From Terrirhizobium terrae (GTDB taxonomy: Bacteria; Pseudomonadota; Alphaproteobacteria; Rhizobiales; Rhizobiaceae): a DNA stretch of 64,000 nucleotides. The DNA is taken from positions 62,001-126,000 of the forward strand of contig NZ_CP104990.1 of assembly GCF_030323265.1 (NCBI RefSeq). The letters are read 5' to 3'. Within the stretch, counting starts at the first letter, position 1, and every line of letters starts with the position of its first letter. Positions 49,574 through 58,560 of this stretch are shown piece by piece. A program made the translations under genes and the position numbers. Below the pieces are notes generated by a model. That model ran no database searches. It saw nothing but the letters and a program-made list of their open reading frames with translations, and was not told the DNA's origin.

Positions 49574-49990
49574 ATGAACAACGATTTGAACGCTAAGGTT
49601 CTCGATGCACTGGATCGTGTCATGGTCATCTCGACGACAGATCTGCAGGGAAACATCACCTATGTGAACGACCTGTTCTGCAAATTGACCGGTTACAGCC
49701 GTGAGGAACTCATCGGCAAGCCCCATAACATCGTCCGGCACCCGGACGTCCCGAAGAGCGTCTACAAAGAGCTCTGGGATACGATCAAGGCGGGCGAAAC
49801 CTGGTCGGGTGCGTTCCCGAATGTCGGCAAGGGCGGCGCGCTATATGTTGTAGACACCACCATTCAGCCTGTTCGCGACAGCGAGGGCAAGGTTGTCGAA
49901 TACATCAGCATCCGCCGCGTCATCAACGACCTCATGGCTGATTTCGACCAGCTCAGAATCGTCGAAAGACATTTACGATCAATACTATAA
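49574..49990 (+). CDS. Aer-like PAS-domain protein
   Basis: 138 residues, a single PAS domain with little else. The core DLQGNITYVNDLFCKLTGYS, REELIGKPHNIVRHPDVPKS and LWDTIKAGETWSGAFPN follows the pattern of FAD-binding PAS of the Aer type (PHNIVRHPD is diagnostic). It has no methyl-accepting or kinase domain. It may be a soluble redox or oxygen sensor or a partner of the diflavin reductase encoded 20 bases downstream. The ATG at 49574 was chosen because the PAS fold starts there; upstream codons cover the operator. First gene of the NsrR-linked operon. Confidence 0.82.
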   Translation: MNNDLNAKVLDALDRVMVISTTDLQGNITYVNDLFCKLTGYSREELIGKPHNIVRHPDVPKSVYKELWDTIKAGETWSGAFPNVGKGGALYVVDTTIQPVRDSEGKVVEYISIRRVINDLMADFDQLRIVERHLRSIL

Positions 49991-50010
49991 CTGATGAGGC
50001 TGTGACCATC

Positions 50011-51561
50011 ATGTCACTCGGCATATCGCATATTGTCATAGGCGTCGGATCGGAATCCGGCAATGCTTCAGGCCTTGCCGCTCGTCTTGCCGCCGATCCG
50101 TCATTCCGGCCTTTTGCCCCAAGAGTCGAGAAGCTTGCAACGCTCGATATCGATACACTGGGGCGCGGTGGCGTGCTCGTCATCATATCAAGTTCATTCG
50201 GTGACGGAGAGCCGCCGGCTACGGCGGAAGGTTTTCTTGAGCGACTGAACGCGCTGCACGCCCCTTTGAATGTGCAATATGCCATCTTCGGACTGGGTGA
50301 TGTCGCTTACCCGAACTTCTGCGGCTTCACCAAGACCTTGGATGCTGCTCTCGCTGCCTGCGGCTCGACGTCTGTCGTAAACCGCGTCGACGCCGACACC
50401 GACTACGAAGAATTTTTCGACATCTGGCGCAAGACGCTGTTGGCAACGCTCAAGGGCGATCGCGAGGCAGGGAAGTCGCTTGCTCTGCAGGTCAAATCCT
50501 ATGGGGAGAATAGCGCCTACAGAGCGCCTATAGTCGAGCGCGAGAGGTTGAATGGAGGTGCCCCTTACGCGTGGCACTACCGGTTCGATATCGCGGGCAG
50601 CGGCATCAAATATCGCGCAGGGGATAATCTCTATGTCGTACCGGCAAACGATCCCGGCCTTCTGTCACGCCTTGCGGATTGGTTCGGGAGCGACGATGCC
50701 TACGAACTCTTCGGCCCGAAGGAAATTAGAAATGTCGGAAAGTCCTTCCTGCGAAACCTCGCCAGGCTTGCTCAAAACGATGCGCTCAAAGAGCTCCTGA
50801 AGAGCAGCAACAGGGCATCGTTGGAGACCTATCTATATGGTCGAGATCTCCTGGACTTGCTGATGGACTTTTGTGCTCGGGAGACTGTGACTGCATCTGA
50901 ACTTGCTCAGCATTTGCCCGATATTCAGCCGCGGGCTTACTCAATAGCATCGGATGGAGATCCGAACCATGTAGATCTCTGTGTTCGCGAAGTGTCGTAC
51001 AATCTCCAAGATCGAGATCGACAGGGGGCTGCGACCGGTTTCCTTGGACGCGCGCAAAGCACCGCACCGATTTTCGTGCGTGCCAATCCACGTTTCAGGC
51101 TACCCGCCGATGAAAAGGCTCCTGTCATCATGATCGGAACCGGGACTGGTATCGGTCCATATATGGGCTTGCTGAAGAACGCTGAGCAGTGCGAAAGATC
51201 TGCCGAGACATGCCTGATATTCGGTGATCGCCGTAGTGAATCGGACTTTCTTTATGAAGAGAGAATCCGAAGGTGGCAGGGAACTGGTCTACTCAGCAAG
51301 CTGATCACCGCTTTCTCGCGCGATGGCAATCAACCCTATTATGTGCAGCATGCGCTCTTCGATAATTCGAAGCATATCTGGCGTTTGCTTGATGATGGTG
51401 CTCATGTCTATGTGTGCGGAAGCAAGACGAATTTAGGACAGTCTATTGACGACGCGATTCATCGGATTGCAGTCCAGACTGGAGATCTGACGGAGGATCT
51501 GGCTCACGAGTTCTTGCTGCGCCTGAACCAAGACCAGAGACTGCACAAGGAACTCTACTGA
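50011..51561 (+). CDS. CysJ-like NADPH diflavin reductase
   Basis: 516 residues. Flavodoxin domain (1 to about 150): GVGSESGNASGLAARL, IISSSFGDGEPPATAEGF, FGLGDVAYPNFCGFTK. FAD-binding connecting domain: RYDIAG-like YAWHYRFDIAGSGIKYRAGD, then RAYSIASDGDPNHVDLCV. NADPH domain: APVIMIGTGTGIGPYMGLLK, CLIFGDRRSESDFLYEE, VYVCGSKTNLGQSIDDAI, ending in an aromatic (KELY). Domain order matches sulfite reductase flavoprotein CysJ and P450 reductases. No sulfite reductase haem subunit is near; instead a truncated globin and a ferredoxin follow, so it may reduce those. GTG at 50002 is an alternative start. Confidence 0.87.
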   Translation: MSLGISHIVIGVGSESGNASGLAARLAADPSFRPFAPRVEKLATLDIDTLGRGGVLVIISSSFGDGEPPATAEGFLERLNALHAPLNVQYAIFGLGDVAYPNFCGFTKTLDAALAACGSTSVVNRVDADTDYEEFFDIWRKTLLATLKGDREAGKSLALQVKSYGENSAYRAPIVERERLNGGAPYAWHYRFDIAGSGIKYRAGDNLYVVPANDPGLLSRLADWFGSDDAYELFGPKEIRNVGKSFLRNLARLAQNDALKELLKSSNRASLETYLYGRDLLDLLMDFCARETVTASELAQHLPDIQPRAYSIASDGDPNHVDLCVREVSYNLQDRDRQGAATGFLGRAQSTAPIFVRANPRFRLPADEKAPVIMIGTGTGIGPYMGLLKNAEQCERSAETCLIFGDRRSESDFLYEERIRRWQGTGLLSKLITAFSRDGNQPYYVQHALFDNSKHIWRLLDDGAHVYVCGSKTNLGQSIDDAIHRIAVQTGDLTEDLAHEFLLRLNQDQRLHKELY

Positions 51562-51570
51562 CAATCGAAG

Positions 51571-51600
51571 CCGGTTGCTTGCTGTAAGGGAAGCAACCGG
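51571..51600 (+). other. hairpin between diflavin reductase and globin genes
   Basis: CCGGTTGCTT (51571-51580) pairs perfectly with AAGCAACCGG (51591-51600) over a 10-base loop, 10 bases after the reductase stop. No U tract follows. It could be a weak terminator or an mRNA processing site; the 160 bases after it hold no supported gene. Confidence 0.55.
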
Positions 51601-51759
51601 TCCAGAGCTTGCTCTCTTTTGACATCATCGGCGCGGCTGCGATGTGCGCGATCAACGGTCGTGTATGTTTGAAATGCGGTGCGCCCGTTGGTGTCCGATG
51701 ACAGAAGGATCACGCATCGCCGGCTTCGGTCCGGGTAAGCGATATTGGAGTACATAAAG

Positions 51760-52221
51760 GTGCACATTGAGGAAGACAAACAGCGCCACGAGTTGATCTC
51801 TCATGCAAGAGCGGGCGCGTTGGCTATCAGCGAGGCGGAGATCCGTTTCATGGTCGACCAGTTTTATGCACGAGTTCGAACCGACGATATGCTCGCTCCG
51901 CTTTTCGCCAGCATTGGTGCTGATGATTGGCCGGTGCATCTGGATAAAATGAGTGACTTCTGGTCATCGCTCCTCCTGGCATCCGGTCGATACAAAGGCG
52001 CTCCGATGGCCATTCATCTGGCGATGCCGCATCTCGACATAGTCCATTTCGAGCGCTGGCTCACCTTGTTCCGAGAGGTGGTCGCAGCCGTCTACGATGA
52101 AGCCGTCGCTCGCGTCATAATTGGTAAGGCCGAGAATGTTGCGCGTAGTTTGCATTACGGGATCGCTAGCTCACAAGGCCGGTTCTCGTCATGGAATCCC
52201 TCATCGAAAGTGGGGAGCTAG
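51760..52221 (+). CDS. group III truncated haemoglobin
   Basis: 153 residues with GTG start (GGAG 9 bases upstream; an in-frame TTG at 51745 is possible). Globin features: [40 protein letters not shown] with the following [20 protein letters not shown], and the proximal His in [18 protein letters not shown], which with the Trp pattern marks group III (P-type). Such globins bind O2 and NO and are linked to nitric-oxide or peroxide handling. Placed between a diflavin reductase and a ferredoxin, it has potential electron donors on both sides. Role as NO dioxygenase or reductase is inference. Confidence 0.85.
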   Translation: MHIEEDKQRHELISHARAGALAISEAEIRFMVDQFYARVRTDDMLAPLFASIGADDWPVHLDKMSDFWSSLLLASGRYKGAPMAIHLAMPHLDIVHFERWLTLFREVVAAVYDEAVARVIIGKAENVARSLHYGIASSQGRFSSWNPSSKVGS

Positions 52222-52231
52222 GGCGGAATTC

Positions 52232-52570
52232 ATGGTGTATGTGGTCACGGAAAACTGCATAAAATGCAAATACATGGATTGCGTCGAGGTCTGTCCTGTC
52301 GATTGTTTCTACGCGGGCGAATCTATGCTGGTCATTCATCCGGATGAGTGTATCGATTGCGGAGTTTGCGAACCGGAGTGTCCCGCGGAGGCAATTCTTC
52401 CAGATAGTGATCCGGGTGCCACGAAATTTTGGCTGGCGCTCAATCGCAGATATTCGGGGCTCTGGCCCAACCTATCCATCAAAGGATCGCCACCGAGCGA
52501 TGCAAGAGACTGGGATGGACTGCCGGATAAGGTCAAATATTTGAGCGATAACGCACACCAGCCGGACTGA
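52232..52570 (+). CDS. fdxA: FdxA-type seven-iron ferredoxin
   Basis: 112 residues. First cluster motif [20 protein letters not shown], second [18 protein letters not shown], the arrangement of [3Fe-4S][4Fe-4S] ferredoxins such as Azotobacter FdI, with the usual 50-residue C-terminal tail. It starts 10 bases after the globin stop, so it is co-transcribed. It may carry electrons between the diflavin reductase and the globin, or serve Fe-S repair under NO stress. Both are inferences; the cofactor assignment is solid. Confidence 0.92.
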   Translation: MVYVVTENCIKCKYMDCVEVCPVDCFYAGESMLVIHPDECIDCGVCEPECPAEAILPDSDPGATKFWLALNRRYSGLWPNLSIKGSPPSDARDWDGLPDKVKYLSDNAHQPD

Positions 52571-52617
52571 CGCTTGGTGAGAAGTCCGCTATTCGGATAA
52601 CAGCGACCTAGTTTGTC

Positions 52618-53076
52618 TCATATGCTCGGTGACGCAGCACTATTGTCACGCATTGCATCGAGTTCGGCCACCATGGACCGGTCTAGCAGCATGTCTTTTA
52701 AGGTAGCTTGATCTAATTTTGCCAGGAAGGCTTTCAGCGCTTCTGCAAGCAACTTCTTCAATCCGCAGCTCGGTGTGATTACACACTGATTGTCGCAACC
52801 GAAGCATTCGACGATAGCGAAGTCCGGCTCCGTCGCTCGTATAACTTCACCGATGCGAATATCTTTGGGATCCCGACCCAGCCTGAAGCCCCCGGAACGG
52901 CCCCTCACGGAACTCAGAAATCCTTCACGAATGAGTTGGTTTACTACTTTCATAAGATGGGCGCGAGAAATCCCATAGGCTCTGGCCGTCTCTTCAATCG
53001 TCAAAAGCTTTTCCGGCTTGGCGGCCGCATACATCAGCACTCGAAGTGCAAAATCCGAATACTGCGTCAGACGCAT
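52618..53076 (-). CDS. nsrR: NsrR, Rrf2-family [Fe-S] nitric-oxide-sensing repressor
   Basis: 152 residues from the ATG at 53076. MRLTQYSDFALRVLMYAAAK and the HTH IEETARAYGISRAHLMKVVN with VRGRSGGFRLGRDP are characteristic of NsrR. The cluster-binding Cys region, ECFGCDNQCVITPSCGLKKL, has cysteines at 91, 94, 98 and 104. NO destroys the cluster and relieves repression. The gene is convergent with the PAS-reductase-globin-ferredoxin operon, and good NsrR-like sites are found before that operon and before nsrR itself, which supports the assignment over IscR-type Rrf2 proteins. Confidence 0.88.
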   Translation of the reverse strand: MRLTQYSDFALRVLMYAAAKPEKLLTIEETARAYGISRAHLMKVVNQLIREGFLSSVRGRSGGFRLGRDPKDIRIGEVIRATEPDFAIVECFGCDNQCVITPSCGLKKLLAEALKAFLAKLDQATLKDMLLDRSMVAELDAMRDNSAASPSI

Positions 53077-53097
53077 TCTTATCACCCTATTTCGCTT

Positions 53098-53120
53098 AAG
53101 ATGCACTTAATCTATATGTT
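53098..53120 (-). promoter_or_regulatory. NsrR-like site upstream of nsrR
   Basis: The plus strand reads AAGATGCACTT-A-ATCTATATGTT. The left arm matches the NsrR half-site AAGATGCATTT at 10 of 11 positions; the right arm is degenerate. It lies 22 bases upstream of the nsrR start, in position for autoregulation. The rest of the 298-base gap up to 53374 shows no gene. Confidence 0.5.
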
Positions 53121-53374
53121 TTTCAAGGTGCAGCTATGTATAGGGGAGCGCAATCGGGCGCCGTCCTGCGCAAAACCTTCTCGCGTTTGAGCTTCTCCGT
53201 TCAGCTCTCTACTGACGCCGTGGAAAGCCGTTGACGAATGTTGCTCCGATCTCAAGCTAATCCTCTGATCATTCGGTCGGTTGCCATCACAAGGCGCACT
53301 GCGCTCGGCGGTAACCGGTACGCGACCGCTAGGGTGGAAATGGAGCGCCAAATCGTTCGATAGGCACGGGGCGA

Positions 53375-54340
53375 CTAGTCAGGATGCACGAGCGAGCCGC
53401 TAAGCGACTGATGAACATCGCGCCCCTGTCTGGCCGCACGTTCGTTTTCGACGGATCGTCTTGGGGAGGTGCCGTAGACCCTCCTGAACGCCGCCCCAAA
53501 CGCCGCTTCCGACCCATAACCGACATCGTTGGCGACCTGCGCGATCGTCGTTGCCCGCTCTAGAAGTGCTTCGCGCGCCAACATCATTCTCCAACGGGTG
53601 AGATATTCTAGCGGAGACTCCCCGACAACGCGCGCAAACCGGGCGGCGAATTGCGAGCGCGACAGGCCGCTCACCGAAGCCAGTTCACCGACACGCCAGT
53701 TTTTTCCCGGAGCGGCGTGCATAGCAGAGAGAGCTTTGGCAATCTGAGGATCAAAAAGGGCGGCAAGCCAGCCTATCGACATCTCATCCTTGGAGTAAGT
53801 CCTGATGATCTCTATGAAGATCATATGCATGATTTGTTCCGACATGACGTCCGAGCCGGGACGTCCTTCGGTCAGCTCTGTCTCCAAACTTCGCAGAAGT
53901 GCACTGATCCATTGTGCGGCCGCCGTTCCGCCCCTCAGGAGAATGACTGGGGGTAGGCAAGAAGTGAGCAATTCCATGCCTCTGTCCGAAGTCATCTTGC
54001 CGCCAACGAATGTGACCGATGGTCCGTCGCCATTGTCGAGCACTGCGTAGCCGGAAGTGGCATGCGCGAAGACTTGCTCTGCTGGCAAGACCTCGCAGGC
54101 ACGGCTATTTCCAACAGTAAACTCGGTCCCCTTTGTGAGCAGGAAGCAATCGCCGGCATTGAGTTGATGACTATTGCCGCCTACGTCGAGAAAGCAGCTG
54201 CCCTCCATGATCGCGTTGAATTTCATTCCCTCATGCATTTTGACAGAGACAGAAAATCTCCCTCTGGCGCGGAGTCCCGTAGACAGCACGCCTTTTGCTC
54301 GGGTCAACCGCAGGATATCTGAAAGAGGGTCAGGGGACAT
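53375..54340 (-). CDS. AraC-family regulator with N-terminal cupin (cupin_6)
   Basis: 321 residues from the ATG at 54340. The N-terminal cupin contains VKMHEGMKFNAIMEGSCFLD and LNAGDCFLLTKGTEFTVG. The C-terminal AraC DNA-binding domain has two HTHs: WRVGELASVSGLSRSQFAAR and TIAQVANDVGYGSEAAFGAA, with FRRVYGTSPRR. It is divergent from the SDR gene at 54434 with 93 bases between, the typical AraC-SDR pair in proteobacteria. Probably activates that dehydrogenase in response to an aldehyde or other small electrophile; that is inference. Confidence 0.87.
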   Translation of the reverse strand: MSPDPLSDILRLTRAKGVLSTGLRARGRFSVSVKMHEGMKFNAIMEGSCFLDVGGNSHQLNAGDCFLLTKGTEFTVGNSRACEVLPAEQVFAHATSGYAVLDNGDGPSVTFVGGKMTSDRGMELLTSCLPPVILLRGGTAAAQWISALLRSLETELTEGRPGSDVMSEQIMHMIFIEIIRTYSKDEMSIGWLAALFDPQIAKALSAMHAAPGKNWRVGELASVSGLSRSQFAARFARVVGESPLEYLTRWRMMLAREALLERATTIAQVANDVGYGSEAAFGAAFRRVYGTSPRRSVENERAARQGRDVHQSLSGSLVHPD

Positions 54341-54433
54341 TTCCGGACTTTCGCTACAAAATATGCGACACTGAAATATAGTTCGTCTTGTTTTCCTTTG
54401 CCATATCTTTTGGAAAATGAAAGCGAGGCACTC

Positions 54434-55398
54434 ATGCATAAAAATGGGCAAATACCCCTTGGCACCAATTGGGGCCCGACTGCCACAGCGGAGAATGTCG
54501 CTGATGGCATAGACCTGAAGGGCAAGGTCGTCATCGTTACAGGTGGCGCGTCAGGGTTAGGCCTTGAAACAACGCGGATACTGTCAACCCATGGGGCAGA
54601 GGTCATTGTGCCTGCAAGGCGCGTCGCGGATGCTGAAAGCGCACTCAAGGATATTCCCGGCACGGAAGTTTGTGAGATGGAGCTCACGGATAGCGCATCC
54701 GTAGAGCGGTTCGCGAAGCGATTTCTGGACACCGGACGCCCCGTTGATCGGCTGATACTGAATGCGGGCGTCATGGCGACGCCGCTCTTTCGCGACGAGG
54801 ACGGCAACGAAGGCCAGTTTGCGACCAATCACCTGGGGCATTTCAGGCTAGCAGCGCTTCTATGGCCAGCTCTCAAAGCTGCGCAGGGGGCGAGGATTGT
54901 TGCTCTCTCCTCCCGTGGGCATCTCATAGACGGTGTCCATTTCGATGACCTTCGGTTCGAAGAGCGGCCGTACGATAAATGGCAAGCCTATGGACAGTCT
55001 AAGACGGCTAATGTGCTTTTCTCCGTCGCCGCTGATGCGAGAGGCAAGCGCGACGGAATCAGGGCGTTTGCAGTCCATCCCGGTTCTGTCGTTGGACCAC
55101 TGGCTCGCCACCTGACGGCTGAGGAGATCGATTCATTCGGTGCGGTAGATAAGAATGGCCAGCCCATCATCGACCCCGTTGCGGACATGAAGAACTTTGC
55201 CCAGGGCGCGGCGACCACCGTCTGGTGTACGACCTCACCGCTACTTGATGGCGTAGGAGGTGTTTACTGCGAGAACAGCGACATCGCGACCCTTGAGGAG
55301 AGCGAGCGAAAGGGGTGAGACCCTATGCCGTTGATCCGGAAATTGCGGATCGGCTGTGGACAGTGAGCGCCGACTTAACGGGTGCGGACATCAGCTAG
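54434..55398 (+). CDS. SDR oxidoreductase, retinol-dehydrogenase-like (frame broken at 55312-55315)
   Basis: 321 residues after adding one G. NAD(P)-binding VVIVTGGASGLGLETTRILS, DxxD-like MELTDSASVERFA, ILNAGVMATPL, catalytic Ser in ALSSRGHLIDGV and Tyr-Lys in YGQSKTANVLFSVAA. The frame stops early at a G4 run; with G5 it continues RPYAVDPEIADRLWTVSADL and ends at 55396-55398, the normal tail for this subfamily and like that of the SDR at 57576-58499. The start at 54434 has GAGG 5 bases upstream. Divergent from an AraC regulator. Confidence 0.82.
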
Positions 55399-55625
55399 GG
55401 CTTGCTGGTCTGGACCTTCGAAAGCCTGCATTTTATGCCCGACCACAGATAAGGAGCCCGACCGTGGGCTCGATGTCTCCTGGTATGCTACGGCGGTTGC
55501 GTTCGAAATCGCGTCGGCTCGAGCAACGGAATTCGGAACTGGTTCCAAGTCTTGAGCAATATAGACTTTTGGTCGGTGTGGTAGCTTCGTTGATGCTATC
55601 TAGGCCCAGCCCGATGCCATCGCGA

Positions 55626-56513
55626 TCATCGTAGATCGTCACGAACTTCATCTGCGATCAGTTCGCACAACAACGCCACTTTTCGAGGAGGGTGGAGCCC
55701 GAAAGCATGCACTGCGTTCAACGGAAGGGCAGGAAGATGGGCCCCTATTTCGATCACCACCAATCTGCCACTTGCGATGTCTTGCGATACAATACGACGC
55801 ATTAGATATGCGGCTCCTATTCCGTGTAGCGCTGCGCGATGAAGACCAAATCCTGTGTCGCAGCCTATCACGCTAGGCGGCACAACTATTGATCCGTCCT
55901 CGAAGGCGATTTGGAACGCACTTGCGCCCGAGATGTATCTCGCGAATGGGAAGACAGAAAGCTCATCAGCGGTCTTTGGTTGACCGTGAAAGGCGAGTAG
56001 TTCCGGAGAAGCGACAATAACCATCTCCATGTCCGCTATCTTCCGAGCGGATAGTTCGCTGGACGGCAGTCGTCCGATACGAAACGCGACGTCGTAGTCT
56101 TCACGGATTACGTCGACGAACCGGTCCGAGATGCCGATCTCTAGACGAAGATCAGGATTCGGCTTGGCAAATTTCTGCAAAATTGGGTCGATTATCATCA
56201 CAGCGAGCTCACCAGGGACACTCATCTTGAGCCTCCCCGAAAGACCTCTGGAAAGTACGTCGCTAGCGTTGGCCAACTCTTTCAAAAGCGGCGCGACGCG
56301 CTCCAAAAACAATTGGCCGTCGGGAGTGAGAGTTAGAGCGCGTGTCGACCGCAAAAATAGCCGCGCGCCGATATGCTTCTCGAGCCGGGAGATACTCCGC
56401 GACGTTGCGGACGGCGTGGTGCCGAGCAGTTTCGCCGCAGCTGTGAAGGAGCCACTCTCGGCGCTTTTCACGAAGGCTAGTAGACCAGGTGTCTCGTCAA
56501 GCAGGTCTCGCAT
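55626..56513 (-). CDS. LysR-family regulator
   Basis: 295 residues; the ATG at 56513 has GGAG 6 bases upstream. HTH: LLAFVKSAESGSFTAAAKLL then GTTPSATSRSISRLEKHIGA. Substrate domain: LKMSVPGELAVMIIDPILQK, LRLEIGISDRFVDVIREDYD, FGLHRAALHGIGAAYLMRRI. Divergent from the SDR at 56609 with 95 bases between, so it is probably its regulator. The 227 bases between this gene and the upstream SDR hold no supported gene. Confidence 0.86.
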   Translation of the reverse strand: MRDLLDETPGLLAFVKSAESGSFTAAAKLLGTTPSATSRSISRLEKHIGARLFLRSTRALTLTPDGQLFLERVAPLLKELANASDVLSRGLSGRLKMSVPGELAVMIIDPILQKFAKPNPDLRLEIGISDRFVDVIREDYDVAFRIGRLPSSELSARKIADMEMVIVASPELLAFHGQPKTADELSVFPFARYISGASAFQIAFEDGSIVVPPSVIGCDTGFGLHRAALHGIGAAYLMRRIVSQDIASGRLVVIEIGAHLPALPLNAVHAFGLHPPRKVALLCELIADEVRDDLR

Positions 56514-56608
56514 TGCGAACTCCAAAGCAAAAATGATGTGCCCGACGTATGCCTACTGAACGAGATGTCGAGTTGCTATTTCGAGCTTCAGAAAAGGAGC
56601 GCTATGAA

Positions 56609-57357
56609 ATGAAACAGCTTGAAGGCAAGGTCGCCATCATCACTGGTGGGAACAGCGGTATTGGCAGGGAGACAGCAAAACTCTTTGCGGTAAATGGGGC
56701 GCAGGTGATCGTAACAGCGCGGAGGCAAGACGCGCTCGATACTGCAGTACAAGAAATTGGCTACGGCGCGATAGGTATACCAGGGGATGTTGCCGACCTG
56801 GAACATCACAAACTGGTTGCCGCCGAAGCCAAGCGGCGCTTTGGCGGAGTGGATATTTATGTCGCGAATGCCGCGGTGATTGATCTGAAGCCGTCTATTG
56901 AAGTTACGCCTGAAGAGTTCGATCGCCATTTTTCAATCAACACGCGTGGTGTTTTTTCGGGGTCCAAACCATCGCGCCGGTCATGCATGACGGCGGCAAT
57001 ATCCTTCTAACCAGTTCATTGGCGGCGACGAAGGTCTTGGACAACCATGCGGTCTACGCCGGCACAAAGGCCGCAATGGCAGCCTTCGCAAGGAACTGGG
57101 TGAAGGAATTCAGATCCAGGAGGATCCGCGTTAACGTGATTAGCCCCGGACCGGTCGACACCGAAATCCTGACGAAGCTGGGTGTCGGCGAACAGGACCG
57201 ACCCGCATTTTTGGGAGCGATGGCCAATATGATTCCTGCTGGACGCCTCGGCCAGCCGGTGGAGATCGCCAACTCGGCACTTTTCCTGGTCTCTCCCGAA
57301 GCGAGCTTCATCAACGGTGTCGAACTACACGTCGATGGAGGCATGAGCATCGCTTGA
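56609..57357 (+). CDS. short-chain dehydrogenase/reductase (frame broken at 56952-56957)
   Basis: 249 residues after adding one T, the normal length of a classical SDR. MKQLEGKVAIITGGNSGIGR, VTARRQDALDTAVQEIG, YVANAAVIDLKPS in the first frame. In the second: catalytic Ser in LLTSSLAATKVLDN, Tyr-Lys in YAGTKAAMAAFARNWVKEFR and FINGVELHVDGGMS. The junction is a T6 run; T7 gives TRGVFFGVQTIAPVMHDGG. It is the same subtype as the SDR at 27831-28586 (shared NSGIG/TSGIG, ARRQDAL/GRRESAL and C-terminal VDGG/ADGG). Divergent LysR next door. Substrate unknown. Confidence 0.82.
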
Positions 57358-57575
57358 GGCTATATCACCAAGCGATGATCCCGAGCGCTGTTATAGACAG
57401 AAGCTGCATTGCCTCAAAAAACTTGGTCGCACAGGCAAGTTGCAATTTGCGGCAATGCCTCTTGTCATAAAAGCACCGAGACAATGGAGCGCTTCCAGGA
57501 GCCGTCAGTTGTCACCCGCCTGCTCAACCAGAGGGCCGACCGCCGTGCCGATGAAGTCGACATTCGGTTGGCGGG

Positions 57576-58499
57576 TCATCCTTGCATACCAAGCATGGCT
57601 TCTGCCATGCGCCAGAGGCGTTGGGCATTGTCTTCATCGATGGCATAGCGCGCGACGCCTTTGAATGGGCCGTTGCCGCGTTGATCGACGATCGGCGCTC
57701 GTTGGCAATCGTCATAGTATTCGCCGGATCGACCTTCCACGAGCGGTGAACCAGCGAGCAGCACAGTCGTTGAGGCACCTTGTTCGGCTGTCTTTCGCAA
57801 ATGTTCCGGTGTGCGAAGGCCGCCGGTGTGCTTCTGCAAATTGGTCGCGATCGCTCCGGGGTTCAGAGCGTTCGACGTGATCCCGTCACTTGCCCATTTC
57901 TGGGTGATACCCACGGACATCAGGATGCAGGCCGATTTCGACTGGCCGTAGCCGAGAAGCGGCTCATACGGAATGAAATGGAAGTCCGGGTCATCCCAGA
58001 ATACCGGGGCGAACAGGCTTCCAACCGACGCAACCGAGACCACCCGGGCTCTGTCAGCTTTGGCAAGATAAGGGTGGAGGCCGAGTGTCAGCGCAAAGTG
58101 TCCGAGATAGTTGGTCGCGAACTGCATCTCGCGGCCTTCCGGCGTGCGCTGCAGTTCCGGGATAGCCATAACACCAGCATTATTGATCAGGACGTCAAGC
58201 TTTTCGTCCCAGCCACGCACAAACGCCTGAACGGATGACAAGTCCGCGATATCAAGCCGGCGAACGCGTACGGCTCCTTTAGTGATTTCCGAAGAGATCT
58301 TGTCTGCAACGACCTGTGCATCGTCAGGACGGCGAGCCGCGATCGTCACGCAGGCGCCCGCAGCTGCGAGAGCCTTGGTGGTCTCAAGACCGATACCGCC
58401 TGCACCTCCTGTGACGATGATGTTCTTTCCGGAGAGATCTACGCCCTCCAGCACTTCTTTGGCGGTTGAGGTAAATCCGAACGGGATGTCTATGCTCAC
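57576..58499 (-). CDS. SDR oxidoreductase, retinol-dehydrogenase-like
   Basis: 307 residues. Glycine-rich NIIVTGGAGGIGLETTKALA, RRLDIADLSSVQAFVRGW, LINNAGVMAIPELQRTPEG, Ser in VVSVASVGSLFAPVFWDD and Tyr-Lys in GYGQSKSACILMSVGITQKW. The C-terminus, YAIDEDNAQRLWRMAEAMLG, matches the tail that frame correction restores in the SDR at 54434-55398, so the two are paralogues. Divergent from the LysR at 58561 with 61 bases between. The 218-base gap to the preceding SDR holds nothing recognisable. Confidence 0.88.
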   Translation of the reverse strand: MSIDIPFGFTSTAKEVLEGVDLSGKNIIVTGGAGGIGLETTKALAAAGACVTIAARRPDDAQVVADKISSEITKGAVRVRRLDIADLSSVQAFVRGWDEKLDVLINNAGVMAIPELQRTPEGREMQFATNYLGHFALTLGLHPYLAKADRARVVSVASVGSLFAPVFWDDPDFHFIPYEPLLGYGQSKSACILMSVGITQKWASDGITSNALNPGAIATNLQKHTGGLRTPEHLRKTAEQGASTTVLLAGSPLVEGRSGEYYDDCQRAPIVDQRGNGPFKGVARYAIDEDNAQRLWRMAEAMLGMQG

Positions 58500-58560
58500 A
58501 GTTATTCTCCCTCAAATGATTGCTTGTCGTAGAGATACACCCGTGGCATTCGTGAACTAG

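Noticed and set aside
51640..51690. A third NsrR site before the globin gene (around GTATGTTTGAAATGCGG)
   Set aside because: Only the AAATGC half matches; the other half has about 4 of 11 consensus bases.
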